Of a DNA stretch of 64,000 nucleotides, positions 34,319 through 45,850 are shown piece after piece (the first letter of the stretch is position 1; the number at the start of each line of letters is the position of its first letter). The position numbers were made by a program, and so were the translations under genes. The notes beneath the pieces are model-generated. The model had not been told where the DNA came from, searched no databases, and saw only the letters and a program-made list of their open reading frames with translations. The stretch comes from Piliocolobus tephrosceles (taxonomy: Eukaryota > Chordata > Mammalia > Primates > Cercopithecidae). The stretch spans positions 52,193,216-52,257,215 of the forward strand of contig NC_045443.1 in the NCBI RefSeq assembly GCF_002776525.5. Reading direction: 5' to 3'.

Positions 34319-34585
34319 GGTATTCTGGATGGGATCCTGAAATAGAAAAAGGAAAATAGGTTAAAAAGTAAGGAAATCAGTGTAGACTTTAGCTAATAGT
34401 AATGTATTAATATTGGTTCATTATTTATAACAAATAAACCATACTAATAAAAGACATTAATAAAACAGGAAACTTAGTGAAGGGGATACAGGAAATGTCC
34501 ATACTATTTTCACATTTTTTTCTGCAGATCTAAAGCTGCTGTAAAATTCAAAGCACTTTAAAAAAATTTAAAAGGAGGGTGGGGA

Positions 34586-35089
34586 ATTAATTTTATAAGA
34601 ATACAGAGAATTGTCTGCTGAGGAGACAGCTGCAGTGGGCATCACATTTCTGAGGTTATTGGAGAAGAGTGACCTGTTGTGCTGCATCTCCATGGGGGAT
34701 GATGCAAGAAAAGATACCTTTCAATTATAGGAGAAGGATTGAAGTCAGGGGTGAGAAATCACTTTCCAGCTTCAGATATCTTGACTTTAAGACCCCTCTC
34801 CAGGGGAGGGATTGCTATCTACACATGGATGGGATCAGGGGAAGGATGCATTCACAACTGCTCAGGGCAGGCAAGGATGATCCGTATTTTGGGGATGGAC
34901 AGCTAGGTAGATCAGGAAAAATGTGTGAGGTTCAAAGAAAAAATTGTGGTACTGTTCCCAGCTGCCCCTCTGCTTCCATACAGCCTAGTCACTTACATCA
35001 ATAATATCGACCTCTAGCAAGAGACAACATCTAACTATTCATGTTAATTAGTATGTAGTAACTGAAAGCATTCCTAGTCATCTGCGTGG
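34586..35089. other. Intergenic DNA, nothing recognised
   Basis: The 111-codon open frame at 34669-35004 has no recognisable domain. No repeat could be named. Confidence 0.4.
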
Positions 35090-35150
35090 TGTTTGGCATC
35101 TACTAGGTGTTCAATTAATATTTGTTGAATGAATAAATCTATTATAAGGT
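35090..35150 (+). mobile_element. L2 3' terminus
   Basis: GGTGTTTGGCATCTACTAGGTGTTCAATTAATATTTGTTGAATGAATAAA is the characteristic end of L2. Confidence 0.7.
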
Positions 35151-35528
35151 TAATTTTTATTTCCACTTACTTAAATAAATTTCCCATTGATACAATACTT
35201 TCTCTCTTTCTATTTATTTTAGCCTCATAACAACTCTGAAAGATAGGCTGTGGGTATAAATAGTGAGACCTCAAACTATCAGCCCTGAGCACTGCCTGGT
35301 GCACATCCAGTGTGACAGAGTTTGGTGTGTGAACTGATCAAACCAATATGCATTGCACCACTAAAGTGTCTGTATCTTTTGGCCCTTGCAAAGGCTTCCT
35401 TTTTCTAGGACATATGGGAAATGAGGGTAGAGGGGATTACCTCATAACCCTCTATAATCATCCTCCTGGCAATTGTTCCTCAGGATTATGTGCTCATCCC
35501 AGCTCATCCCAGTTTGCAGTCGAGCATT

Positions 35529-35892
35529 GTCTTTAGTCCATTTAGGCTGCTGTGACAAGATGCCTTAGACTGCATAATTTCTAAAATGCAGAAACGTATC
35601 GATCACTGTTCTGGAGGCTGGGAAGTTCAAGACCAAGGTGCCAGTAGATTCAGTGTCTGCTGAGGATTCCCTTTCTGCTTCAAATTTGGGCCTTCTAGCT
35701 GTGTCCTCACATGTTGGGAAGAGCAAAAAGCCTTCCTTAAGTCTCTTTTATAAGGGCACTAATCCCTTTCATGGGTGCAGAGCCCTCATGACCCAATTAC
35801 CTCCTACAGGCCCTATGTCTTAATACTACTGCTCTGAGAATTAAGTTACAATATAAGGATTTTGGGGGGACACAAGCATTTAGACCATGGCA
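35529..35892 (-). mobile_element. MLT1-type MaLR LTR (solo)
   Basis: In reverse orientation it shows TTTAGTCCATTTAGGCTGCTGTGACAA, GTTCTGGAGGCTGGGAAGTTCAAGACCAAGG, TCTTTTATAAGGGCACTAATCCC, CTCATGACCCAATTACCTCC and GGGGGGACACAAGCATTTAGACCATGG. These are the blocks of an MLT1 LTR. No internal region follows. Confidence 0.85.
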
Positions 35893-36217
35893 GGAACATC
35901 TCTCATTTCATAGCTCCTTGCTTAGGACTCATGGACACTACCAGATGCTGCTCCTGTGGGTCGACATTGGAGAGGCCACAAAGTGATGCAGACCACACCT
36001 TCCTCTACTCTTGCATACCTTCTTCCTAAGGTCTCCTCATAAAGAATTAAGGTAAATTAGGATAAATATAACATTAAAGGAAGAAAGATTAAAATTGTCC
36101 CCTAAAAATGAGTGCTGTCATAGGCCACATGAAAAGTATCCCAAAGTACTTACTTCACCAAAGGCCCCCTTCTCAGTGTTCCTAGTTTCTAAACTTGTTT
36201 CCTGTTCTGCTTGTGTC
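35893..36217. other. Intergenic DNA, nothing recognised
   Basis: No named element or gene. Confidence 0.4.
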
Positions 36218-36238
36218 TATGAGGTGAATTATTTTCTT

Positions 36239-36461
36239 TTTTCATAATTTTTTAAATGTTTTTTAAATGTTTTTCCCATGGGTTTCAGGGGAAACAGGTG
36301 GTATTTGGTTACATAAGTAAGTTCTTTAGTGATGATTTGTGAGATTTTGGTGTACCCATCACTCGAGCAGTATACACTGAACCCAATTCATAGTCTTTTA
36401 TCCCTCTCCCTCTTCCCATCCTTTCCCCTGGAGTCCCCAAAGTCCACTGTGTCATTCTTAT
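36239..36461 (-). mobile_element. Severely 5'-truncated L1 3' end with perfect duplication
   Basis: The reverse-orientation L1 3'UTR reads GGGGAAACAGGTGGTATTTGG, AGTTCTTTAGTGATGATTTG, TTGGTGTACCCATCACTCGAG, CTTTTATCCCTCTCCC. It is only about 223 bp long, with a T-rich start. The 21-bp flanks at 36218-36238 and 36462-36482 (beginning TATGAGGTGAATTA) are identical. Confidence 0.88.
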
Positions 36462-36482
36462 TATGAGGTGAATTATTTTCTT

Positions 36483-37337
36483 ACTGCAGCTTTATGCATG
36501 TCCCCTTCCTACCAACATGGGCTGGTCTCAATCTAGGATCCACCTTCTTCTCTGAGAGCATAACTTTCCAACTCTTATTTTATCAAATCTAGAATAATAT
36601 CCTAAGGTCTCCAGTAAGTGAATTCCTGGAGGTTTTTTTTTTTTTTTTTTTTTTTACAGTATTTGGGGTGGACACAAGCACTCCAAAGCAAGAATCCTTA
36701 AAAATCTTTCTAGGAGCCTGTGTTATGATACACATTTTAATTATTCCAATTGTCAGCAATTAACTGTTGGATAAGTACTGTACCAAATAAGTAACATATA
36801 TATACACACATATCACACTCACACATAAAATTCCTAAGACAAACGAGAATTCTCAAAAAGAATAGAGGCTAATATCATCAGAAGGATGATACATATATTT
36901 TCTGTTTTGAACTACACGTTCCTCTCTCTTTACACAGAAACAGGCCCAGATTACTTGAAAATCAGAATTAAAAGGGATTACATGTTTGGATTAGCAGGTA
37001 ACATGGACACAGTGAGTGTTCTCCCTTCTCAGCCTCTTGCTTCTGCCTCCTTTCTCTTCCACTGGTTAAGATCTTGTGAGAAAGAAGGATGAGTTAGGTT
37101 AGGTAGAGTGTTGTGGACAAGTGGGACACGCATATCCTGCTAGAGTTTTTTAAATTCCCTGTTAGTTCTGAAGAATTTCAATAATCTTTCAGAATTAGGA
37201 TTAACTCAAGAACTCTCATTTTTTTTTAATCCTGGTGTCATGGTATCACCTACTCTGTTCCTGATCATAATCGTTAATTCAAATAATATTATTTCTTCTA
37301 TGCTTGGCCCATATTCCTGAGGCAGAAGAAACACCTA
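36483..37337. other. Intergenic DNA with a poly-T tract
   Basis: A homopolymer of about 23 T at 36633-36655 has no attached SINE or LINE body that I can see. A TATATATACACACATA patch lies near 36797-36812. No gene is seen. Confidence 0.45.
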
Positions 37338-37663
37338 GGCTAGGTGTGGTGGCTCATACCTGTAATCCTAGCAGTTTGGGAGGCCGAGGCAGATGGATCA
37401 TGAGGTCAGGAGACCTAGACCATCTGGCCAACGTGGTGAAACCCCGTCTCTACTTAAAAAAAAACACAAAAATTAGCTGGGCGTGATGGTGCATACCTGT
37501 AGTCCCAACTACTCAAGAGGTTGAAGCAGGAGAATCACTTGAACCTGGGAGGCGGAGGTTGCAGTGAACTGAGATCATGCCACTGCTCTCCAGCCTGGAC
37601 ACAGAGCAAGACTCCGTATCAAAAAAAAAAAAAAGAAAGAAAGAAAGAAAGAAAAAAGAAAAA
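37338..37663 (+). mobile_element. Alu with (GAAA)n tail
   Basis: A full-length but mutated Alu (GGCTAGGTGTGGTGGCTCAT start) whose A-tail has become a (GAAA)n microsatellite at about 37634-37654. The duplication AAGAAACACCTA is perfect (37326-37337 and 37664-37675). Loss of many CpGs suggests AluS age or older. Confidence 0.96.
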
Positions 37664-37675
37664 AAGAAACACCTA

Positions 37676-39275
37676 GAAGCTATTCTGTTACCTGTTAACT
37701 GTATCATCTCATGATGGTTTTCAATCTTGATGAGAGATGTTTAAAAAAAACCCCACTAAATGTCATGAATTATACTCTAATATAAATGACTTCCAGATTT
37801 TACACTAATGGGTCTAGTCCTCAAAAGTTTATGCATAATAAGTTGTGTTTAAATTCAACCGATTGGTCTCTGACTCCCAGATCTTGAACTGAATCACTCT
37901 AGGTAAGGAAATGGCACTGGGAGAGGAGAGAGGTGACTGCTTTTCCTGACCTGGGCAAATGGAGAGAGAATGGTAATCCTCACTTAATATCATACCTAGA
38001 TGCACTGCTCACTGGAAAATTTGCCACTGAGTCACTTTGCAGAACTTCCACAGAATTTATTAGACACGACACAAATTACTCCTTATCCACATTTGCCGGG
38101 GAGAAAAACACCCTAGAAACTTATGGGAATGAATTTCGGTAAAGAAGAGAAAAACAAGTTTCTTATGAAAGTCCTACAGGATGCATTTCCCCCCTCAAAG
38201 TCGACATAAATCCTTCTCCCCCTCTCACTGCTTTAGCAAGGATAGACCTCAGCCTTCAGATAGATCCCAAAACTCTTGATTCAATAGGTATGTGTGCATA
38301 TGAGAATGTGTTTGTGTGCACATGTGTGTGTGTGTTTATTTCTTCAGCATATGCCAAAGCTTACTCTTTGTTTATATGTTTAGCCATGCTATTGACTGAA
38401 TCTCATAGATTTTAGACATACAAAAATAATTACCAGTTTCCTGAAGCTAATGAACCATAATCCCCTCCCTGACCTAATTCTTTGTCTCTAATCCCCAATA
38501 ATCAAAATGCCTGATACATGGTAAGTCTTCATCAAATCTTTGTTGCCAGGGTGATCAAAAAGATAACTGACCTAGGTCTAAACACCATGTCCTCCACAAT
38601 TCTACACAATATCAGGAAGGAAAGTGGGTGTAGGTGGTGAACCTACTTTTCTCGGTGGTGTCATTCTTCCTCTTTATTTCTCTCTTTTAATTAGTGAAAA
38701 AAAATCAGTGTGGGATTGACTGGAATTTGTGCATCCGCAGATGAAAGCAAGATTAGCAACATGAATACTTTGTATTTTTCACTCCGTATCACCTGAGGCA
38801 GCCTCCCATGATTGAGAATAAGGGAAATGAGAATGACTACTGGGTAGGCAACCAATAATGTCTGCCAGAGTAACGTTTAATCAAAGCTTGCAGCAACCTC
38901 AAAGTTTACAAAGTATTGTAAATTATTCATTTTTTTTTTTTCTAGAGAATATTTTTTCTTACTTGGGAGTTGTTCTACACATAAATTTTAATGAACTGTT
39001 TTAATCTGATCCATCACTGTTTAAATTATGCAGACCTATCTGTTATGAAAATAAGAAATCCTCAAAGTTCTAGCTGTGTTTATTTTCTTTGAAGTCTGGG
39101 CAAATAAAATAAAATGTGACTGTTGTGGACTTAAATCCCAATACATCTGATATTTTCAATAGCTGCACTGAGAAACATACTGAAAAAGATAGAAAACAGG
39201 AACCATTGGCTGCGTCATCCATTTTTCAACATTGTTGCAGAATAAAGTCAAGCTCATTATGTATGGATTGCAGAA
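37676..39275. other. Intergenic DNA, little recognised
   Basis: A short TG-rich stretch occurs at about 38288-38338, and a possible L2 end at about 38440-38545 (GCCTGATACATGGTAAGTCTTCATCAAATC). No gene is identified. Confidence 0.4.
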
Positions 39276-39341
39276 TTTCTCTTCTGAAAAGCATGGTAAC
39301 ATTTTCTTTTCTCTTCTTGAAAAGCATGGTAACATTTTCTC
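39276..39341. repeat. 33-bp tandem duplication
   Basis: GAAAAGCATGGTAACATTTTC occurs twice with a 33-bp period, each copy preceded by a TCTCTTCT-like segment. Both copies are nearly identical, which suggests a fairly recent local duplication. Confidence 0.85.
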
Positions 39342-39370
39342 ATCTCAAAAGTTCCTTAAATATTATAAAG

Positions 39371-39689
39371 CAGCGGTTCCCAACCTTTTGGCACTGGGGA
39401 CCGGTTTTGTGGAAGGTGAAAAGACAATTTTCGGGATGGAGAGTGGGGGGTGAAGGTTCTGGGGAAGGCATTAGATCCTCACAGGGAGCGTGCACTCCAG
39501 ATCCCTCGCATGCGCAGTTCAAGGTAGGGTTCCTGGTACTTTGAGAAGCTAACGCGGCTGCTGATCTGCCGGGAGGTGGAGCTGAGGCCGGAAAGCTCAA
39601 GCGCCCACCGCTCACCTCCTGTTGCGCCGCCCAGTTCCTAACAGGCCAAGGATGGGGACTGGTCACGGCCCAGGGGTTGGGGACACATG
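39371..39689 (+). mobile_element. MER1 (hAT-Charlie) non-autonomous DNA transposon
   Basis: It starts CAGCGGTTCCCAACCTTTTG and ends GGGGTTGGGGACACATG, near-complementary termini. It contains GATCCCTCGCATGCGCAGTTC and CGCTCACCTCCTGTTGCG, typical of MER1. The 8-bp flanks TTATAAAG (39363-39370) and TTATGAAG (39690-39697) fit a hAT target duplication with one change. Confidence 0.9.
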
Positions 39690-39697
39690 TTATGAAG

Positions 39698-40418
39698 AGC
39701 AAGCACATCGCCAATCAGATTTTCATCTTTATTGGGCACTACTGTTTCGAGAGGCTTAAGTTCCGTTAACACAACTCAGTGCTCTCTGATAATCTTTTCT
39801 CCTTATGAGCTCGAAGTTCACCTTCAAAATATTTATTTTCCTGTATCTTCCAGACTGCTTTCCATAGTGGGTCAGTCAGAAGTGGAATTCTGCCTCCTTT
39901 CTGTTACTTGTTAGAATAACTACAGCTTCACCAACCAGTACCTAACTCTTCCTTTTTCATCTTCTTTCATAAAACTTGGTTCATAATCATCCCTGTTTTT
40001 ACTGGACAGTATTTATGGCCATATTTTTATTTTGTGTACAAGCTTGAATACAGGATCCTTATTCCAAACATCATATATGTCTTTTTAACCTGAGATTTTT
40101 CAAAGGATCCTTATTGTCATATTGGTTCTTTGTAAACCTGGAGAAGTGGAATTGGGATTTGTACCCTTGTAGTGAAACCCTGGTTCTGATACACGGTAGG
40201 TTTATAATCCTTATTGAATCGTCAATCTTATTTGACTATCAGTCCTGGTTTATTATTTGCTTTTTCATTGGCACTATAATGATTTCAAGTTTTAAGGTTT
40301 TCTGTACAACTGGTGGACATCTGAGAACTAGAATATAATGTTATTTTAAATAATTCACAAGAGAAATGTGTAATATAAAAAAGTTCTTTATAACCCACGC
40401 CCACTGCAGATAACTAGT

Positions 40419-40456
<38 letters not shown>

Positions 40457-41494
40457 AACTGAAAGGGAGGCAGACTATATATGATGGTCTGATATTTAAC
40501 AGCACTTGAAATTTCTTCTCTATTTGTAGTGATGGTTTCAATGTTCCTTTTTCTGAGGGAGGCGAGATCATTTTGTCCTATGTGTACCAATAGCCAATTT
40601 CTTCTCTTCCTCACTGTCAGTAATTATTTTCCTTAACATTTACTTGTTTACCTAGTTTAGGATTGCTGACTCAATCCTGGCTAGAGTATCTGGGCACTCT
40701 GACCGCATGGTCAGCTTGGCTTGGTCTCTAGCATCCTTGGCCATGCCTAAGGTTTCCACTGTGCATTTCTATCCTTCTGTGGACAAGCCACTGCCTCATA
40801 GTTTTGGTATGATGATATCCCTAAAGAAATAATACTCTATTTCCCAACCCTAACTGAAATTTTCCTATGAGGGAGCATATGTAATATATTCTTAAGTTCT
40901 TTAGGATCAGGGAACACTTTAGGGGTGAGAAACAGCGAGTTTAGATAATGCATTAAAGGTCATAGATTATGAGCGGGAGAGCTGGGTCTACACTGAATGT
41001 TCTAGGACTCTTCTGTGGGTGGCGCTGCTGAGCTTGCATACCTGTGGGCAGCCAGGTGAAAAGGTAGAGGTAGCAGGGGATGCACCACAGTTACTGATGG
41101 GAGCCTATACGCCAGGCATCCTCTCCCACATTTGCCTTTGTCTCTTTTGTTCTTATACTTTGGCCAGGATATTTAACTCAGTAATCTCAGTATGGGCTTG
41201 GGTAAAAAAAAAAAACAAAAGTGGGTAAGCTAAGTCCTCTGACAAGTAGAAAGTACTACATAGAATAGAAAAGTGACTGGACATAAGAGGAGGTGTCAGG
41301 TGTGGCTGCTGTTATTGTGAAGCCATGACTCACTCTGTGCTGCATATGTCAAAGTAGGCAGTCCCAGACTTGTTTGTGTGAATGTTTTCTGCTAATTAAT
41401 GGCATTCATGCAGACGACCTAGTAACATCAGCAAACTGGGGCGGGGAGGTGGTGCACAGAGGGTGGTCATTTCTATGAGATCAACTTTGGAGCA
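39698..41494. other. Intergenic DNA with one microsatellite
   Basis: Apart from the (GT)n below and an A-rich run at 41205-41220, no repeat or gene could be named. Confidence 0.4.
40420..40454. repeat. (GT)n microsatellite
   Basis: An uninterrupted GT run of about 17 units. Pure arrays of this length are usually polymorphic. Confidence 0.97.
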
Positions 41495-41700
41495 GTGCCA
41501 TGGGATCTCAGGCCTGAGAACTCCTGGGTTTGAATCCCAACCCTTTACTGGGTGTATGACCTTCAGCAACTTATTTAACATTTCAGGAACTCATTTTTCT
41601 CATTTATAGAAAAGACATAATAATAGTACCTTCCTCAAAAACTACTATGATGATTGAGTAAACTATTGTGTAACAGATAGTTGGCTGCATCATTGCTATG
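41495..41700 (+). mobile_element. MIR SINE
   Basis: CTCCTGGGTTTGAATCCCAACCC, GTGTATGACCTTCAGCAACTTATTTAAC, TCATTTATAGAAAAGACATAATAATAGTACC and ATGATGATTGAGTAAAC give a nearly complete MIR. The GGTTTGAATCC phrase is the tRNA-derived B box. Confidence 0.85.
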
Positions 41701-42085
41701 ACTTACAGTGGTGGTGAGCAAGTTAAAGGAGAACTCCTGATTCTGTCGGAGTGTTAGAAACGAATTATAATCACCTTTATGTTACATGCGATGGAGCTAA
41801 GGCCCAGAAAGGGGATGTAATTATTCCAAGTTTATTCTGATAATTAATAATGACATTAGTTCAATGCATTTTTGTTTCTTAGCTCCTTCTTTTATGTAAA
41901 TTACAATCAGTCTACTCTGATTCTCTGGGGAGTATCTTCGTTACTTTCCAAAGAAGGCCGGTCAATCCTTTGAAGTGGGACTTAAAATCGGGAACTTCTG
42001 TTCTAGCCACAGCAGCCATCTCTGACTGAGTTCTACTGGCTAGTAAAACTTTCCCACCCTGCCCCTGAGTATCTCATCTTTTCTT

Positions 42086-42398
42086 TCTCTTTCTTTTTTT
42101 TTTTTTTTTTGAGACTCCGTCGCCCAGGCTGGAGTGCCCTGGTGCGATCTCGGCTCACTGCAAACTGCACCTCCAGGGTTCATGCCATTCTCCTGCCCCA
42201 TCCTCCCAAGTAACTGGGACTACAGGCACCAGCCACCACGCCTGGCTAAGTTTTTGTATTTTTTTTTTTTTTTTTTTTTTAGCAGAGATGGGGTTTCACC
42301 GTGTTAGCCAGGATGGTCTGGATCTCCTGACCTCATGATCCACCCGCCTTGGCCTCCCAAACTGTTGGGATTACAGGTGTGAGCCACCGCACCTGGCC
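42086..42398 (-). mobile_element. Alu (reverse orientation) with expanded middle poly-A
   Basis: The complement of an Alu, beginning with a T-run and ending GAGCCACCGCACCTGGCC. The central linker holds an unusually long run of about 22 T (42259-42280). The duplication TCATCTTTTCTT is perfect (42074-42085 and 42399-42410). Confidence 0.96.
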
Positions 42399-42549
42399 TC
42401 ATCTTTTCTTGAGTTTAGAAAAAATATTACTTATTTTTTCATAAAGCTCTTTGTTTAAGGATAAGAGAGATTTGAACAAGACCAGGACAATCATCTCAGT
42501 CTTAGGCCACTTGTTGATAACAGCCCTATAAACTTTTGATGCAATCCTG

Positions 42550-42665
42550 TATCAGAGCTGGAAGGGGACTTATCCAGCTTAGAGACACAAAGAAAGGGGT
42601 AACCATCACACAGTCAGAGTCAGGGCTGAGTTTAGAACCAAATTACATGACTTCTAATTCCTGTG
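42550..42665 (-). mobile_element. CR1/L3-type ancient LINE remnant
   Basis: TCAGAGCTGGAAGGGGACTTATC ... CACACAGTCAGAGTCAGGGCTGAG ... TGACTTCTAATTCC is the same kind of remnant as at 6845-6985. Confidence 0.45.
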
Positions 42666-44229
42666 AAGGTCTATGAGATTCTCTGCCTCTCTACCCTGAG
42701 CATCTTTGCCTATATAACGCCCAGGTACAGGCTCACCACTTCCTAGCCTCTAGGATCAGGTTTGGTACATAGACGCCACACTTGTTTTCCATAGAGACCA
42801 TCTAGTTGCTCAAGTTTTTCTTCTTTGTGTAGTCTGATTTAATACTTGTAACTGAATTATCTCTTGTCTCCAGTTTTCAAATACCTCTGCTTTTCACCTA
42901 CTTTCCTGGTAATATAGATTTTCTGCTCTGTTCCTCAATAATTAAGTCCTTGTCTGGGACTTCATTTATCAGATATTTACTGTTACTCTTGCCAGATTCT
43001 TCCTAGGATGTTCATCAGAACTGTGCAGCACCTGGATACCAGTTAATTTCCGTTGATTATCTGCCTACTCATCCTCTCTCCTGTGCATACTCTGCTTGGA
43101 CTCAGGTGTGTGTGCATATATATACATCTTGTTTCTTCCCTCTATTGTAAAATGAATGATCATTTGAAGAGTACCCTATGTTTGTATTCATTTTCCTATT
43201 TACATGCCACTAAATTATCAGTCTTGCATGCCTTTCATGCTCTCTTTACCCTTCACCTAACCCTACAGGTCCTTCTACATTCTTAGCCATTTTTCCACTA
43301 ATCTGATATTTCTGGGTTTTTGATATCATGCTATAAAATCTCATGCTGTTCTATCCCTTAAATGTAGGAGGGAGAAACCTAGGATATCCATGTAAATTTT
43401 GGAGATAATTTGGGGGTACTTTGTGGTCTAGATTTTCTCTTTTTTCACTATAGATTATATAGTGGTACTTCTTTCAGACCGTCCTGATCCCAGGTTTATT
43501 TCTGTGTTTTATTTCATTTTGTTTCTTTTTCTATGCTTATAATATTTAGTACTCCAAAACATTTGTATTTATAAGTATTTGTTCTCCTTTTCTGTTCACT
43601 TGAAGTAAGCTTAATAGATGCACAGAATTTTTGCACACGCAGAAATCAAATGAAGCTTTAAAGTACTCCTCCCACAGTCTCCTAAAATTAAATTCCTCTT
43701 AGTCACCTGGAAACCTAATGGGGGGAAGTTGCATCTTTCAAAGAAACTGGATTAGGGAAATGAGAACAGAAGAATGCATCCTTATATTGCTCTCAGGCTC
43801 TACAGCTCAAACATCATGACTGCAGCCTCAACTAGCAGGTAGCAGAGTAGATGTCAGCATTGTGCTTCCTAGGGACTCCAGCTTCCACAGGTTCTGTAGA
43901 AGAGTCATATTTACAAACTCATTCACAAAGGAGGGCAACCTCCCCCTGCCCCCCAAATCCTGTGTGTATTTTCTACACAGGACTCCTTCAGCTCATCTTC
44001 AGATTTTAGTCCAGTCCCTGAATTCTCTGTGAAGCAAACAACTCAATGTCTCTCTATCCAAGACTGAGTTCAATGTTTTTATTTTTCTGTGTGTACACTC
44101 TTTACTCACTTACTCCTTAGTGAGCAGCTCAGAGTTTGGAACAGCTCTTTGTGTACACAGAGCCCGCTACACTTTGAGTGACGTTAATTTTGCCAGATAT
44201 CAATGAAGAGGTTGTCATAACCCGTTTAG
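42666..44229. other. Intergenic DNA, nothing recognised
   Basis: No repeat family or gene could be named with confidence. The region is T-rich in places (43490-43560). Confidence 0.4.
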
Positions 44230-44390
44230 CATTTAGTGTCCCTCTTTGAGTTAAAGTGATCTGTGCCTATATTTGTTTCCTCTTCTGCATTGTGAGTACC
44301 TGGAAGGCAGGGATATGCTTTATTTATCATTATTTTTTCATATCTCTGCATCCCTCTGTATCTAACACAGAGACTGGTGCAAAGAAGTAA
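44230..44390 (+). mobile_element. L2 3'UTR remnant
   Basis: TGCATTGTGAGTACCTGGAAGGCAGGGATATGCTTTATTTATC and ...CTGCATCCCTCTGTATCTAACACAGAGACTGG match L2. Confidence 0.65.
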
Positions 44391-44554
44391 TGTGTAATTT
44401 CTAAATCCAGTAGATGGTTAGTTAGGTGGGCTTTTAGGCATTGTCCATGTAGACTATGAGGAGAAAATTTTGGCTTAACTTTTGAAAAATCTGTCATAAA
44501 TTATACCCACCATCACTTTAAGCATACTATATTTTAATGAAAAATAACCAAGCC

Positions 44555-44620
44555 AGGACTTAGCTCAATATCTGATGTACAGTAGTTGCTTAATAAATAT
44601 TTGTTGAATAAATGAAAAGC
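44555..44620 (+). mobile_element. L2 3' terminus
   Basis: ACTTAGCTCAATATCTGATGTACAGTAGTTGCTTAATAAATATTTGTTGAATAAATGAA is an L2-type end. Confidence 0.6.
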
Positions 44621-44689
44621 TTCTGTCATAAAATTGATTTGCATAACAAATTATAAACTCAGAGTAAGAGAAATGAAGTTAGCTGTAGC

Positions 44690-45850
44690 GAATATACTGA
44701 GCAGGTAGTCAAAGCAGTAATGGCACTGGACAAACTTAAGCAGGCAAGGAAGATGTTATTCAAGGCTATTGCAATAGAGTAGAGAGTCCACACTCAGTCT
44801 AATCTCGAGTCCTCTGAAAAAAAGAGTGGGAGGGTTTTTAAGTTCTTGGGTGAGCTATTGGAAAAATACTGAAAGACATTAGGAGGGTCATAAATCATCT
44901 ATGCTTGCTAATTGGCTTTATCCAAAGGAAAATATAAACTTCTCATATCTTTAAGAAAGTAGGCAGTTTTGCAACTTGGAACAAGCAAGGTGTCCGCGGA
45001 AGCAAGGCTCCTACCTTCCCACAGAGACTGGGAAATAATGACACTGTCCTCCTTGGTGGCTACATTTCAAAGGGATGCCTCCCAGCCCCTGAGAAAGGTA
45101 TTCCTAGGTTGTAGAACAGGCAAGAGGATTTTACTTTAATTTTAATTTTTTTAAACTCTTATTTTAAATTCAGAGGTACAAGTGCAGGTTTGTTACATAT
45201 GTAAACTTGTGTCTTGGGGGTTTGTTATACAGATTATTTCCTCACCCAGGTATTAAGCCTACTACCCATTAGTTATTTTTCCTGATTCTCTCCCTCCTCC
45301 ACCCTCTGATTGGCCCCAGAGTGTGTCATTCCACTCTACATGTCCATGTGTTCTCATCCTTTAGCTCCCACTGACAGGTGGGAACGTAGTATTCGGTATT
45401 CTGTTCCTGTGTTAGTTTGCCAAATTTAATGGCCTTCAGCTCCATCCACGTCCCTGCAAAGGACATGATCTCATTCCTTTTTATGACTGCATAGTATTCC
45501 ATGGTGTATATGTATCACATTTTCATTATCCAGTCTATCATTGATGGGCATTTAGATTGATTCCATGTCTTTGCTGTTGTGAATGATGCTGCAATGAACA
45601 TATGTGTGCGTGTGTCTTTATAATAGAATGATTTTGAGGATTTTAAAAATATTTATATCTCAAAGGGGCAGAGATGAAATTTGCAGTGGTAAGTTTTCTA
45701 AATAGTCTAAGAGAAAAGAGGCCTATTTAAGGCTTAGTCTGGCTGAGGACAACATTAAGGCCTTCTTGGTCTCAGATGACCCATGACTCAGTGGAAGCAG
45801 CTCTGTTTTTGAATGTCAGTCTTGCTGACTTCTAGACACAGCTCCTTTTT
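44690..45850 (-). mobile_element. Endogenous retroviral LTR interrupted by an L1
   Basis: About 44690-45133 and 45636-45850 look like one LTR-type repeat read in reverse (TTATTCAAGGCTATTGCAAT, GCTAATTGGCTTTATCC, AGTAGGCAGTTTTGCAACTTGG, GGGGCAGAGATGAAATTTGCAG). I recognise it as a repeated ERV-associated sequence but do not recall its family name. It is cut by the L1 at 45134-45635. Confidence 0.5.
45134..45635 (-). mobile_element. 5'-truncated L1 3' end (primate L1)
   Basis: Reverse-orientation L1 3'UTR: GGTACAAGTGCAGGTTTGTTACATATGTA, CAGCTCCATCCACGTCCCTGCAAAGGACATGATCTCATTCC, GCATAGTATTCCATGGTGTATATGTA, GTGAATGATGCTGCAATGAAC. The length is about 0.5 kb. The flanking duplication GAGGATTTTA is perfect (45124-45133 and 45636-45645). 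Confidence 0.93.

Larger units (their letters stand above)
32940..34585 (+). mobile_element. Old L1 (L1ME-type) 3'UTR, interrupted twice
   Basis: Pieces at about 32940-33152, 33460-33840 and 34320-34585 join into one L1ME-like 3'UTR: CTCAAGGAGGTAGAGCATAAC, CCTCAGCCAGGTGATGAAGG, ATACCTGACCATCACTCTGC, TGGATGGGATCCTGAAATAG. An Alu (33153) and a younger L1 3' end (about 33841) sit inside it. Confidence 0.75.
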
